Shown: piece by piece, positions 33,154-42,091 of the stretch
Layout: every line of letters begins with the position of its first letter
How positions within the stretch are numbered: the stretch's first letter is position 1
Source: Acidobacteriota bacterium
GTDB taxonomy: Bacteria; Acidobacteriota; Thermoanaerobaculia; Thermoanaerobaculales; Sulfomarinibacteraceae
DNA length: 53,958 nucleotides
Direction of reading: 5' to 3'
Assembly: GCA_024641545.1 (NCBI GenBank)
Contig: JAHECW010000013.1
Span: forward strand, 1-53,958
Translations under genes and position numbers: made by a program
Notes under the pieces: model-generated
The model's input: the letters and a program-made list of their open reading frames with translations, nothing else
What the model was told of the DNA's origin: nothing
Database searches by the model: none

Positions 33154-36100
33154 GTGATCTGCCCGGCCTGTGGTTTTGAAGGCCCGGGCGAGAAGGGCTG
33201 TTGCACCCGGTGCGGGGCCGGGTTGACGGTGCCTGACGGGCCCGCCGACGGCACCGTGGTGTGTCGCGAAGACTCTTGGAGTGGGGAATTTTCCACCCAT
33301 ACCTACGAGCACGACCACACCCTGGGTCTGGACCACGTGCCTGGCGACGAGATGGATCACACCGTGGACTCGGCCGGCCCTGGTGCTTCGTCCGCCGCAA
33401 CCGGCGGGCCGCTCGAGGTCGGTGCCGCCTTCGGCGACCGATATCGGATTGATGCGCTCCTCGGTTTCGGCGGTATGGGTGCGGTCTACAAGGCGTGGGA
33501 CACGCAGGTCGACATTCCGGTTGCGCTCAAGGTGGTCCGGACCGAGGCGACCGCCGACCCCGCCATGACCCGGCAGCTCGACCGGAGATTCAAGCGGGAG
33601 CTCCTTCTCGCCCGCCAGGTGACGCACAAGAACGTCGTCAGGATTCATGATCTCGGCGAGATCGACGGTGTCAAGTTCATCACCATGACCTACATCGACG
33701 GGGAGGATCTCGCCCACATCCAACGCCGCGAGAAAACGCTCAGCGTTCCCGATGCGCTCAGGATCCTCCGCCCGGCGCTGTCGGGTCTCGTGGCCGCGCA
33801 CGCGGCGGGCGTCGTCCACCGCGACCTCAAACCCGCCAACATCATGGTCGAGTCCGCCACCTGTGAGAGCTACATCATGGATTTCGGGATCGCCAAGTCG
33901 TCCGGGACCATCGATGTCGACTCGCTCAAGGGGACCCGGGATTCGAGCGTCAGGGCGCACGCGCACGCGATCGGTGAAACCGCCGCCGGCGGCATCGTCG
34001 GCACCCTGCAGTACATGGCCCCCGAGCAGATGAGTGCCCACAAGGAGGTCGACCAAAGGGCCGATATCTACGCCTTCGGTTTGATCTTCTACGATCTTCT
34101 GGTCGGTCGCCGCCGGATCGAGAAGGCGGCCAGCGCCATCAGTGAGTTCCACGGTCGTGTCGAGAAGGCGCCGCCACCTCCGCGCTCCATCAATGCCGCG
34201 ATTCCCGAGCCCATCGACGAGATCGTCTCGCGCTGCCTCGACCCCGACCCCAAGGCCCGGTTCCAGACCTCCGCCGAGTTGGAGGACGCTTTGAATCGCC
34301 TCGATGCCGAAGGCCACCCCCTCCCGGTCAAGCGGCTGCTCACCGGCAGGCTCATGGCCGCCGCCGCCGCTCTGCTGGTGGTGTTGGTGGGTGGAACGTG
34401 GTGGCTGGCGTCGCTGAGGGGGCCCGCCGGTGAGAGCGAACCGATCTCGGTCCTGGTCGCCGATTTCCTCAACGAGACCGGCGATGCGGCCTTCGACGGG
34501 GCCCTGGAACAGACCCTCGCGATCTCCATGGAGGGCGCGTCGTTCATCAGCGCCTTCCCGTCGGCCAACGCCCGCAAGATCGCCGAGCAAATCCAGCCCG
34601 GCAGTGTGCTCGACGAGAACATCGCTCGGCTGGTCTCCAGGCGTGAGGGCGTGAGCGTGATTCTCGTGGGCTCCATCGCCGGCGACGACGGGGGATACAC
34701 GGTCTCGGTCAAAGCCCTCGATCCCGGGGTCGATGCGGGCGGGGGCCGGCCGTTGGCGTCGGCCAGGGCGTCCGCCGGCGACAAGGATGGCGTGCTCGCC
34801 GCGGTCGCCAAAGTCGCCGCCGAGCTCCGCGGCGATCTCGGCGACTCGACGCCCAAGAGCGATCGGCTGGCGGCGGCGGAGACCTTCACCACCGCGTCCC
34901 TCGACGCCATGCGGGCCTATGCCCAGGGCCAGGATCTCTCGGTTCAGGGCAGGTTCGAGGACGCGTTGAAGTCCTACGAGGCGGCCGTCGAATTCGACCC
35001 GGAGTTCGGCCGGGCCTATGCCGGGATGGGTGTGGTCTACGGCAACCTCCGCCAGGAGGAACGGGCCGAGGAGAGCTATCAGAAGGCGCTCCAACACCTC
35101 GACCGGATGTCGGAGCGCGAACGCTACCGGACTCTCGGCGGCTACTACCTGCTGGTTTCGCACAACTACGAGAAGGCGATCGAGAACTACGAGACCCTCG
35201 TCGCGCTCTTCCCGGCCGACGGCGGGGGGCACTCCAACCTCGCCTTCGCCTATCTCAGCATGCGCAACTTCGACAAGGCGGTCGCCTCCGGCGCCGAGGC
35301 GGTTGAGCTCGACCCCAACAACGTGATCAAGCGGATGAACTACGCCATGTACGCCATGTACGCCGGCGACTTCGAGACCTCCATCGACGAGTCGAAGATG
35401 GTGCTCGAGCAGAACCCGGCCTTCGGGTATGCCAAGTTCACCCTCGGGCGTTCGGCCATGGCCGCCGGCGACTTCGAGACGGCGCGCGGCGCCTTCGACG
35501 TCCTCGGACCCGAAGGTGGGATGGGTTCGTCCCTTGCCCCCATCGGCAGCGCCGATCTCGAGATGGTCCTCGGCCGTTACCGAGCGGCCGTCGAGGTTCT
35601 CGAGCCGGCCATCGAGGCGTCTGAGAATCCGTTCGAGAAAGCCGCCATGCTGGTGGCCCTGGCCGAGGCCGATCTGGCGCGCGGCGAGGCGGATCGGGCA
35701 CGCGAAACCGCCCGGCGGGCGGTGGAGCTCAGCAAGCACGACAGCGTGCTCTACCTCGCCGCCCGGGTGCTGCTCTTCGCCGGCGACGCCGACGGGATGG
35801 ATGCGATCGCCGGCCAGCTCGACGACAAGCTCCAGAGCCAGACCACCGCCCTCGCCGGCCTGCTCCGCGGCGAGCGGGCGCTGCACGAGGGCTTCCTGCC
35901 CGCGGCCATCCGCGAGTTCCGCCAGGCATGGCAGGAGTACGACTTCTGGTTCGCCCACTACCTCATGGGCCGCGCCTACTTCGAGGCCGGACACTACCCC
36001 GAGGCCCTCGACGAGCTCGATCTGTGCCTCCGCCGTAAGGGCGAGATCACCGATGTCTTCCTGGTCGACAGCGCGACCCTGCGCCACTTCCCGCCCGCCC

Positions 36101-36252
36101 TGTACTGGCTCGCCCGGACCCAGGAGGCCATGGGCAGCCGGGCATCGGCGATGGAGCTCTACGGCCGGTACCTCGGGCTGCGCAAGGCGGCCGACACTCC
36201 CGATGAGCTTGCCGAGGATGCGAAGGCGCGGATCGCACCATCGCAGGGTTGA
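33154..36252 (+). CDS. Transmembrane Ser/Thr protein kinase with zinc ribbon and C-terminal TPRs
   Basis: This 1,032-residue Hanks-type kinase starts at GTG 33154. The N-terminus holds a zinc ribbon (Cys-x2-Cys in 'MICPACGFEG' and 'CTRCGAGL') and a His/Asp-rich linker. The kinase domain (~98-370) has a glycine loop 'LLGFGGMGAVYKAWD', lysine in 'VALKVV', catalytic loop 'HRDLKPANIM', 'DFG' metal site, and 'MAPEQM'. The activation segment between DFG and APE is long (~45 residues). One membrane helix ('LMAAAAALLVVLVGGTWWLASL', ~400-421) separates it from an extracytoplasmic region with a FlgO-like 'ISVLVADFLNETGDAAFDGALEQ' (as part) and about ten TPR-like repeats (~590-1000). Signals or partner proteins presumably bind the TPRs. 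Monocistronic. The FHA proteins in this window are possible readers, by inference only. Confidence 0.95.
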   Translation: MICPACGFEGPGEKGCCTRCGAGLTVPDGPADGTVVCREDSWSGEFSTHTYEHDHTLGLDHVPGDEMDHTVDSAGPGASSAATGGPLEVGAAFGDRYRIDALLGFGGMGAVYKAWDTQVDIPVALKVVRTEATADPAMTRQLDRRFKRELLLARQVTHKNVVRIHDLGEIDGVKFITMTYIDGEDLAHIQRREKTLSVPDALRILRPALSGLVAAHAAGVVHRDLKPANIMVESATCESYIMDFGIAKSSGTIDVDSLKGTRDSSVRAHAHAIGETAAGGIVGTLQYMAPEQMSAHKEVDQRADIYAFGLIFYDLLVGRRRIEKAASAISEFHGRVEKAPPPPRSINAAIPEPIDEIVSRCLDPDPKARFQTSAELEDALNRLDAEGHPLPVKRLLTGRLMAAAAALLVVLVGGTWWLASLRGPAGESEPISVLVADFLNETGDAAFDGALEQTLAISMEGASFISAFPSANARKIAEQIQPGSVLDENIARLVSRREGVSVILVGSIAGDDGGYTVSVKALDPGVDAGGGRPLASARASAGDKDGVLAAVAKVAAELRGDLGDSTPKSDRLAAAETFTTASLDAMRAYAQGQDLSVQGRFEDALKSYEAAVEFDPEFGRAYAGMGVVYGNLRQEERAEESYQKALQHLDRMSERERYRTLGGYYLLVSHNYEKAIENYETLVALFPADGGGHSNLAFAYLSMRNFDKAVASGAEAVELDPNNVIKRMNYAMYAMYAGDFETSIDESKMVLEQNPAFGYAKFTLGRSAMAAGDFETARGAFDVLGPEGGMGSSLAPIGSADLEMVLGRYRAAVEVLEPAIEASENPFEKAAMLVALAEADLARGEADRARETARRAVELSKHDSVLYLAARVLLFAGDADGMDAIAGQLDDKLQSQTTALAGLLRGERALHEGFLPAAIREFRQAWQEYDFWFAHYLMGRAYFEAGHYPEALDELDLCLRRKGEITDVFLVDSATLRHFPPALYWLARTQEAMGSRASAMELYGRYLGLRKAADTPDELAEDAKARIAPSQG

Positions 36253-36712
36253 ACCGCAAAGAGCGCGAGGGCATCACCGCCGTCGCGGTCGGTGGAGCAG
36301 AACGGGAAGTCGCTGACGCTGGCTTCCCGTGACGACTCTGAGGCGGGCCCTGAAGGAGCCGCCTACGGTTGTATTTGAGCCCTGCCTTCCGGGCCGTCCG
36401 TTGTGGTGCGGGCGTCCCGCCTGCAGGATTCCGTTGCGTTTTGGCACCAACCAGCAATGATGCGGGAAGGGCAGCGGCTTCCTTCGGCTCCGGCCTTCCG
36501 GGTCGCCTCCGGCGGCCTGTTTCGCTGCCGGGAGAGATGCACCGGGAGGTTGTGCCGCGAGGGTTGCCCGGTATGACAATGTGCGGGACGGGGCGCAGAG
36601 CCGGCAGGCTTCTGGGGCACATCGTCAAACCCGGCGCGCCCCGGGGCAGGCTTGTTCCCGCGTGCTCGCAACGGTGTCGTGGTCGCTACCCCTGCCCCTT
36701 GGCCCCTGCACG
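36253..36712. other. 460-bp non-coding region, possibly a degraded dispersed element
   Basis: No credible gene is present on either strand. The stretch carries short dyads, for example GCGGG-CGT-CCCGC at 36408-36420 and a GGAAG...CTTCC pair near 36309-36327. Its translations ('CGAGVPPAGF', 'AGGTPAPQ') look like the spurious frames that recur in dispersed intergenic elements of many large GC-rich genomes. That comparison is from memory and not tested. It separates the kinase gene from a terminator of the opposite-strand gene. Confidence 0.4.
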
Positions 36713-36744
36713 AAAAAAAAGTGGCGCCGCTGACGCGGCGCCAC
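36713..36744 (-). terminator. Intrinsic terminator of the NPFVI-repeat protein gene
   Basis: A perfect 10-bp stem (GTGGCGCCGC 36721-36730, GCGGCGCCAC 36735-36744) with loop TGAC is followed on the minus strand by eight T (36713-36720). It sits 22 bases beyond the stop of the gene ending at 36767. Confidence 0.92.
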
Positions 36745-36766
36745 CAGTTGATGATCGACGGATGGG

Positions 36767-39700
36767 CTACTGGAGCACGATGGCCAGCTTCTCACCCTGG
36801 GCGTTCCTGGTGTTGATCTGGTTCGTGGTGGGGTGGTAGATCTTCAGGAAATAGCAACCCTTCGCCTGGTTCGAAGTGTCCCAGTTGAGCTGCCAATCGC
36901 CGCCGTTGTAGCGAAGGTCGGACTGCCCCGCGTCCTCGGGCAGGTCGAGTATGGCGATGGGGGCGCCGACCGGGTTGCCTCCGGCGTCGCAGGCGGCGAA
37001 TCCGGTGGCCGTGATTTCGAGCAGGTTCGGGACGACGTAGCTGGGTACCTTCTGCCCGGTGACCGCGTCGGCGTAGTACCACTTCAGCGGCAGTGCCGAG
37101 CCGGCGTTGATCGCGACGTAGGGCCGCCACGGCGTGCTGAAGCCGATGAAGCTCCAGTTGGGGACCGGGTCGATGACGTTGATGGTGACGGTCCCCGCGG
37201 CCGAAGCGTCCGAGCCGTCGGAAACCACGAAGGTGAAACTGTCGATGCCGATGAAGCTCGGTCCGGGTGTGTAGGTGAAGGCCCCGGTGGCCGGATCGAC
37301 GACCGCGATGCCGGAGGTCGGTCCGGTCCCGAGCGCGAAGCTCACGGAGTCCCCGGCGTCAACGTCATACCCGACGAGAACGCCGTTGAGCGGCGTGTTC
37401 TCGAGAGCCTCGAAGGCGGCGTCCACGGCCACCGGCGGGTCATTTTCCGGGGTGACGTTGATGGTCACGGTTGCCGGATCGGAGTACAGGCCGCCGTCGA
37501 ATGCCCTGAACGTGAAGCTGTCGGTGCCGTTGAAGTTGGCGGCGGGCGTGTAGGTGAAGGCGCCGCCGGAGACGATGACTACCGTGCCGTTGGCTGCGCC
37601 GGTCACCGGCGAGAAGCTCAGCACGTCGCCGTCCGCGTCCGTCGCCGAGAGGGCGCCGTCGACCGGGGTGTCCTCAGCGGTCGAGACCGAACCGTTCTGC
37701 GCCACAGGCGCGTCCGCAACCGCTGTCACGGTCACGGACACGGTTGCGCCGGCGGTGAGCGTGCCGTCGCCGACCTCGACGGCGAAGGAGTCGGTTCCGT
37801 TGAGGTTCGGATTCGGGGTGTAGGTGAAGATACCGGTGCCGGCGTCGATGGTCGCCTGGCCCTCGGTGGGTGGTGTCGTGATCGAGTAGGTGAGGGTGTC
37901 GCCGTCGACGTCACTGGCGTCCATGGCGCCCTCGACGGACCCGTCCTCGTCGACCGTGACGCTGACGTTGCTCATGGTGGGCGCATCATTGACCGGGTCG
38001 ACGGTGATGGTCACGGTGGCGATGTTCGAGTCCGAAACGCCGTCGTTGGCGAGGTAGGTGAAGCTGTCCGGCCCGTTGTAGTTCGCGGTCGGGGTGTAGG
38101 TGAAGGCGCCGCTGGCGGGATCGTCGAGGGTCACGGAGCCGTTCGTCGGCTCGGTCGTGATCGAGTAGGTGAGGCTCTCGCCGGGCGTGTCGTGGGCGAC
38201 GAGGAACTCCGTCAACACCCAGTCCTCGTCGATATTGAAGGAGAGATCGTCGGCAATCGGGGCCGGGTTGATGATGGTCAGCGGGACCGCCACCCAGTTG
38301 TTGACCTCGTTCTTCTCCGAGATCTCGAGGGTGTCGTCGACATAGAGCACGAGCGAGTAGGTGCCGGGACCGATCATCGGGATGCTGAGGTCGATGGGAC
38401 CGAACGTCTCGGAGCTACCGAACGCCAGGGTCGTGCATTCCGTCGGTGTCGGAAGACTCTCGCAATCGACATTCGGTAGCGATTCGGCGATCGGTGTGCA
38501 GATCAAGAGGTCGAGGGTTTCCTTCTCCGAATTTGGAAGCGACAACAGACGATCGATCTCAGTCTCGGGACAAATGTGGAATCCGTGGTTCAGGAAACCG
38601 TTCTCCGCATTCGCATCGCCGTTACCTACGTTGTGGAGCGTCCAACCGCCGGCGGGGAAGCCGGCCAGGGTGCCGCCCGCCGCGGCCTCGACCGGTGTCG
38701 TGTTGACATTCTCAGCGACGAGATCGGGGGCGTTCGAGGCGACGTTGCAGTTGACCGGGTTGTCGGGATCGCAGGGCAGCGGCACGACCACCAGGCTCGG
38801 CGGGTCCACCAACGGGTCGTAGACCAGACCGCCTTCCACCTTGAGGTTGGTGCCGAGCTTGAACGCCCGGAGGGTGACCTTGACGTCGCTCGACGCCGGC
38901 GGCGCCTCGGTGGTGCCGTCCGGGGTGTAATCATCCGACGGCGCCATGGTGAAGGTCGAGTTGATGACGAAGGGGTTGATGACGAAGGGGTTGATCACGA
39001 AGGGATTGATGACGAACGGGTTGATCACGAACGGATTGTTGACGTCGTCTTGGGGATCCTGGATGACATTGGCCAGGATCTGCGGTTGGGCCACGTTGAC
39101 CGCGCCGCAGCCGTTGAGGCCGCCGTAGAGCGATCCCTTGTAGACGATGAGCTGGAAGGCATAGCCGGCATCGAGGTAGGCCTGGGCGTTGTCGATGTTG
39201 ATGAGCGGCAGATAGCTCGAGGCGGTGTTGCTCTCCCCGGCGGTCACCGTCCAGGTGGTGTCGGTCACCGCGGTGATCTCCCCGAGGGAGCTGTTGATGA
39301 CAAAGGGGTTGATCACGAATGGGTTGATGACAAACGGGTTGATGACGAACGGGTTGATCACGAAGGGGTTGATGACGAAGGGATTGATGACGAAGGGGTT
39401 GATCACGAAGGGGTTCGCCGCGCCGTCGTTGATCACGAAGGGGTTGATCACGAACGGATCGGTGATCTCCGGGTACTGGGCATCCTCGAAACCGTCGAGG
39501 GCGGCGACCGGCGGGTTGGCCGGATCGAGGTTGAGGGTCACCGTTCCGCTCGGGCAGTCGGGCGAGGAGCACGAGGTCGTCTGGGAAACCCGGATCTTGA
39601 TCGGTGGTGTGGCCCAGTCTTCGACATAGACCATCAGCGCCGTGCCGGAATGGGCGAAAATCTCGATCTCGCCCGAGTCGTTGTCCGGGTTGTTCCGGAC

Positions 39701-41956
39701 AAATGACGCTCCATTGAAGCCTTCGGTGATCTCGATGAAATAACTCTGCGTGTCGCCGGTCTCATTGCTGATCGAGATCGGGAACCCGCGCTGGAACCCG
39801 AGCTGCTTGTAGCTTGTCGGCGCGCTCAGCACGAGCCCGGCATCGACCTTGGAAGTCAGGACATCGGTGTTGCGCGAGCCGGCGTTTTCGCACTGGTCGT
39901 CGAACGGGGTGGTGTAGAACTGGTATCCCTCCCACTCGTAGGGTCCCGGCGGCGGGATGAGGTGGCGGTTGTCGGCGAAGATGGAGTGGAAGCCCTGGTA
40001 GGGCACGTCGCCGGCGCCCGTCGCCCAGCGCCAGGCCCCGTCGTCGAAGGTGAACTGGGCCAGGGGCGCAAGGTCCACATAGTCGCCGATGAAGGGCGAG
40101 GTCCCGGCCGCCGATTGCGGCGCGTTGACCCGGTTGACCTGGCGGATACAGGGAGGATACGGGTCCTCGCCGGGATCCGGCTCGCCCGAATCGGGGCTGC
40201 ACGGTGAGTTCACCGCCGCAACGTCGGTGAAGTCCTCACCGTCGGAGAGGTCGGCGCCGGCGCGGATCGGGTAGCGCGAGACCTGGGTCGTCGACCCCGG
40301 GTTCAACAGGTCGCCGGTGGCCGGGTCGAGCAGCGCCGCCCGGAGGTCGAGCACCCGGTCGTAGCCGCTGATGAAGACCGCAGAAGCACCTGTGTCGGCG
40401 TCGGATTCGATCGACTCTGCGTAGGTTCCGGATCCATAGTTGTCGATCCGGCCTCGTGATTCGTAGTAGGCGAGCATGAGCCGGCCGCCGCCGAAGCTGA
40501 GCTTGGGCATGACCTGGGGTCCGGACGAGCGTTCCTCGAAAAGGGTGCCGAAACCGGGTTTGGGCGCCGCGCCGGTGTCGCGATCGGCCATGTCTACCGC
40601 GAGTCGATTTCCTGGGTTGCCGTGAATGTCGGTCCAGCTGTTGCCGCCGTTGTTCGAACGAACGACGACGATCCGCGGCGATCCGCCGTCAAGGGGCTTC
40701 TTGAAGGTCAACTCATCGTCAGGGTCGATCCCGACCCGCTCCTGCCAGGCCGCGAAGAGCGTGCCCTGATCGGTCACCGCGGCGGTGGGGAAGCCGTTGG
40801 AGCGGAAGGCCACCTCGGGGAAGCCGTAATTCGGTGTGGCGCTGAGCGGCGCGCCGGTGGTCGAAATCGTCGGCTGGTCGAACGCCGCCATGGGCACCAT
40901 GGTGCCGGTGACGACGACCGGTTTGCTCCACTTCCTGCCGTAGTCGGTGGACTTGACCATGAGGATCGCGTCCGGCGCCCAGAAGTGGCGCCAGATCATG
41001 TAGATGGTTCCGCCGCCGGTGGTGGTCGGTTTGCCGCCCCTCGGGTCGACGGCGAGCGCCGAGCCCTGGTTCTGGTTGTAGGGCGGATTGAGCTTTTGCG
41101 GCGTGAAGGTCACGCCGCCGTCGGTGGAACGAGCGAAGCTGACCTTGCTCTGGAACTTGCCGTCCTTGTCGAGGCCGTTGAAGGTCGAGTAGCTGACGTA
41201 GACCCGGTCGGCGCAGAGGTCCGCGTTGGGCTCGCGGAAGATGTCGACCTCGATGTCGGGCTTGTCGAGGAAGTAGCCGTTGGTGGCGTTGTTGCCCGAC
41301 TCGACGACCGTCATTCCCCGATAGACGATGGAGTCGCCGCCCTCGTTGTTGTTGAGATCCTGATAGCGGGCGACGACGAGCTTGCTCTCGTGGCCGCGGG
41401 TGAAGGCCATGAAGACGACGTAGAACTTGCCGCACGGACCGGGCGCCACCACCGGGTCGGTGGCGGCCTGGAGGCCGCGGACCGGTGCTGCGAGCGATGC
41501 CGGCGAGGCGTCGAAAGGCCCGCCGGGCAGGAACGCGCCGCTCCAGGTGAGCCCGCCGTCATACGAGCGGCTCATCCCGACCCACGCCTCGGCCGCGGCC
41601 ATCGGCGGCAGGTGAATCTCGGGTAGCGAAATCCACGAGGCGGCCATCATGATGGTCCGCGCCGTGGTGACCAGCGCGACCATGGTCTCGGTCTCGCCGA
41701 GCCCGACGTCGTCGGCGATGTCAACCGCCCGGTAGTCGTTGAAGAACGCAACGAGGTGATCGGGGTTGCGGGTCGAGGCGGCGATGGAGGGTTCCACCTG
41801 GCGCTGGAGGTAGCCGTCGCCCTTGAGCTCCCAGTCGGGATCGTCGTTCGGAAAGACGACCGGGAGCACGTTGATGTTCTCCCCGGCCTGCTGCGCCGTG
41901 GCCGGGGCGGGCACCAGCGCCAGAACCGCCAGCACAAAAATGATAGTGAGTCTCAT
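36767..41956 (-). CDS. Giant secreted protein: Asp-box region, NPFVI pentapeptide arrays, CARDB, cadherin-like repeats, PxKF-like end
   Basis: This 1,729-residue exported protein has signal peptide 'RLTIIFVLAVLALVPAPATA'. Residues ~25-740 look like a sialidase/BNR-type propeller, with Asp boxes such as 'SYDGGLTWSG', 'STDGGVTFTP', 'STDYGRKWSK' and 'SNNGGNSWTD'. Residues 834-888 hold ten PFVIN units plus one DGAAN variant; residues 975-999 hold five more. A CARDB-like domain follows (~1070-1228; 'LYVDDTLEISEKNEVNNWVAV'), then four ~93-residue cadherin-like/VCBS-type repeats (~1229-1602; 'GAFTYTPTANYNGPDSFTYL'). The end resembles a PxKF domain ('YNGGDWQLNWDTSNQAKGCY'). ATG 41956 has GGGAGG upstream. 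Likely a surface or released binding protein; the role of the pentapeptide arrays is unknown. Confidence 0.88.
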   Translation of the reverse strand: MRLTIIFVLAVLALVPAPATAQQAGENINVLPVVFPNDDPDWELKGDGYLQRQVEPSIAASTRNPDHLVAFFNDYRAVDIADDVGLGETETMVALVTTARTIMMAASWISLPEIHLPPMAAAEAWVGMSRSYDGGLTWSGAFLPGGPFDASPASLAAPVRGLQAATDPVVAPGPCGKFYVVFMAFTRGHESKLVVARYQDLNNNEGGDSIVYRGMTVVESGNNATNGYFLDKPDIEVDIFREPNADLCADRVYVSYSTFNGLDKDGKFQSKVSFARSTDGGVTFTPQKLNPPYNQNQGSALAVDPRGGKPTTTGGGTIYMIWRHFWAPDAILMVKSTDYGRKWSKPVVVTGTMVPMAAFDQPTISTTGAPLSATPNYGFPEVAFRSNGFPTAAVTDQGTLFAAWQERVGIDPDDELTFKKPLDGGSPRIVVVRSNNGGNSWTDIHGNPGNRLAVDMADRDTGAAPKPGFGTLFEERSSGPQVMPKLSFGGGRLMLAYYESRGRIDNYGSGTYAESIESDADTGASAVFISGYDRVLDLRAALLDPATGDLLNPGSTTQVSRYPIRAGADLSDGEDFTDVAAVNSPCSPDSGEPDPGEDPYPPCIRQVNRVNAPQSAAGTSPFIGDYVDLAPLAQFTFDDGAWRWATGAGDVPYQGFHSIFADNRHLIPPPGPYEWEGYQFYTTPFDDQCENAGSRNTDVLTSKVDAGLVLSAPTSYKQLGFQRGFPISISNETGDTQSYFIEITEGFNGASFVRNNPDNDSGEIEIFAHSGTALMVYVEDWATPPIKIRVSQTTSCSSPDCPSGTVTLNLDPANPPVAALDGFEDAQYPEITDPFVINPFVINDGAANPFVINPFVINPFVINPFVINPFVINPFVINPFVINPFVINSSLGEITAVTDTTWTVTAGESNTASSYLPLINIDNAQAYLDAGYAFQLIVYKGSLYGGLNGCGAVNVAQPQILANVIQDPQDDVNNPFVINPFVINPFVINPFVINPFVINSTFTMAPSDDYTPDGTTEAPPASSDVKVTLRAFKLGTNLKVEGGLVYDPLVDPPSLVVVPLPCDPDNPVNCNVASNAPDLVAENVNTTPVEAAAGGTLAGFPAGGWTLHNVGNGDANAENGFLNHGFHICPETEIDRLLSLPNSEKETLDLLICTPIAESLPNVDCESLPTPTECTTLAFGSSETFGPIDLSIPMIGPGTYSLVLYVDDTLEISEKNEVNNWVAVPLTIINPAPIADDLSFNIDEDWVLTEFLVAHDTPGESLTYSITTEPTNGSVTLDDPASGAFTYTPTANYNGPDSFTYLANDGVSDSNIATVTITVDPVNDAPTMSNVSVTVDEDGSVEGAMDASDVDGDTLTYSITTPPTEGQATIDAGTGIFTYTPNPNLNGTDSFAVEVGDGTLTAGATVSVTVTAVADAPVAQNGSVSTAEDTPVDGALSATDADGDVLSFSPVTGAANGTVVIVSGGAFTYTPAANFNGTDSFTFRAFDGGLYSDPATVTINVTPENDPPVAVDAAFEALENTPLNGVLVGYDVDAGDSVSFALGTGPTSGIAVVDPATGAFTYTPGPSFIGIDSFTFVVSDGSDASAAGTVTINVIDPVPNWSFIGFSTPWRPYVAINAGSALPLKWYYADAVTGQKVPSYVVPNLLEITATGFAACDAGGNPVGAPIAILDLPEDAGQSDLRYNGGDWQLNWDTSNQAKGCYFLKIYHPTTNQINTRNAQGEKLAIVLQ
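38960..39034 (-). repeat. Five tandem 15-bp units encoding PFVIN
   Basis: Exactly five 15-bp units (75 bp) encode residues 975-999 of the giant secreted protein. Units differ mostly at third codon positions (GTC/GTG for Val, AAC/AAT for Asn) yet the peptide is unchanged, which points to selection on the protein and not to recent slippage. Confidence 0.95.
39293..39457 (-). repeat. Eleven tandem 15-bp units encoding ten PFVIN and one DGAAN
   Basis: Eleven in-phase 15-bp units (165 bp) encode residues 834-888. Reading along the protein there are two PFVIN, one DGAAN, then eight PFVIN. Synonymous differences are scattered between units. The second array (38960-39034) is 86 residues further on in the protein. 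Confidence 0.95.
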
Positions 41957-42030
41957 CTCCAACCTCCCGCGCCCCCCGAGTGATCTGTCTGTTCGTTTGA
42001 TTTGCATTTGAGCGGATGATAGCACGGGAG

Positions 42031-42054
42031 TCAACCATTCGCGTCCATGGTTGA
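42031..42054. promoter_or_regulatory. 8-bp inverted repeat upstream of the giant secreted protein gene
   Basis: TCAACCAT (42031-42038) and ATGGTTGA (42047-42054) are perfect complements across an 8-nt spacer, 75-98 bases upstream of the ATG at 41956. On the minus strand TTGACT lies at the inner edge of the arm, so a regulator bound here could overlap a -35 box. The surroundings are markedly AT-richer than the genes. Confidence 0.45.
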
Positions 42055-42091
42055 ACAATTATGCAAAATTTCAGTCGACGGTCGTCATTTT

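Noticed and set aside
33338-33346. GTGCCTGGC inside the kinase gene as another REP copy
   Set aside because: Single 9-base match without hairpin or partner, within a coding sequence; chance.
33100-36087. Very long minus-strand open frame opposite the kinase gene
   Set aside because: It is the GC-rich shadow of the kinase: composition is biased (Gly/Arg/Leu/Val-rich), no ribosome site, and the plus-strand protein has all kinase motifs.
38946-39629. 15-bp repeats as a possible CRISPR or plus-strand gene (translations ITKGL/MTNGL)
   Set aside because: There are no spacers, the repeats are directly adjacent and in phase, and the plus-strand reading is the antisense of PFVIN in an otherwise complete minus-strand protein.
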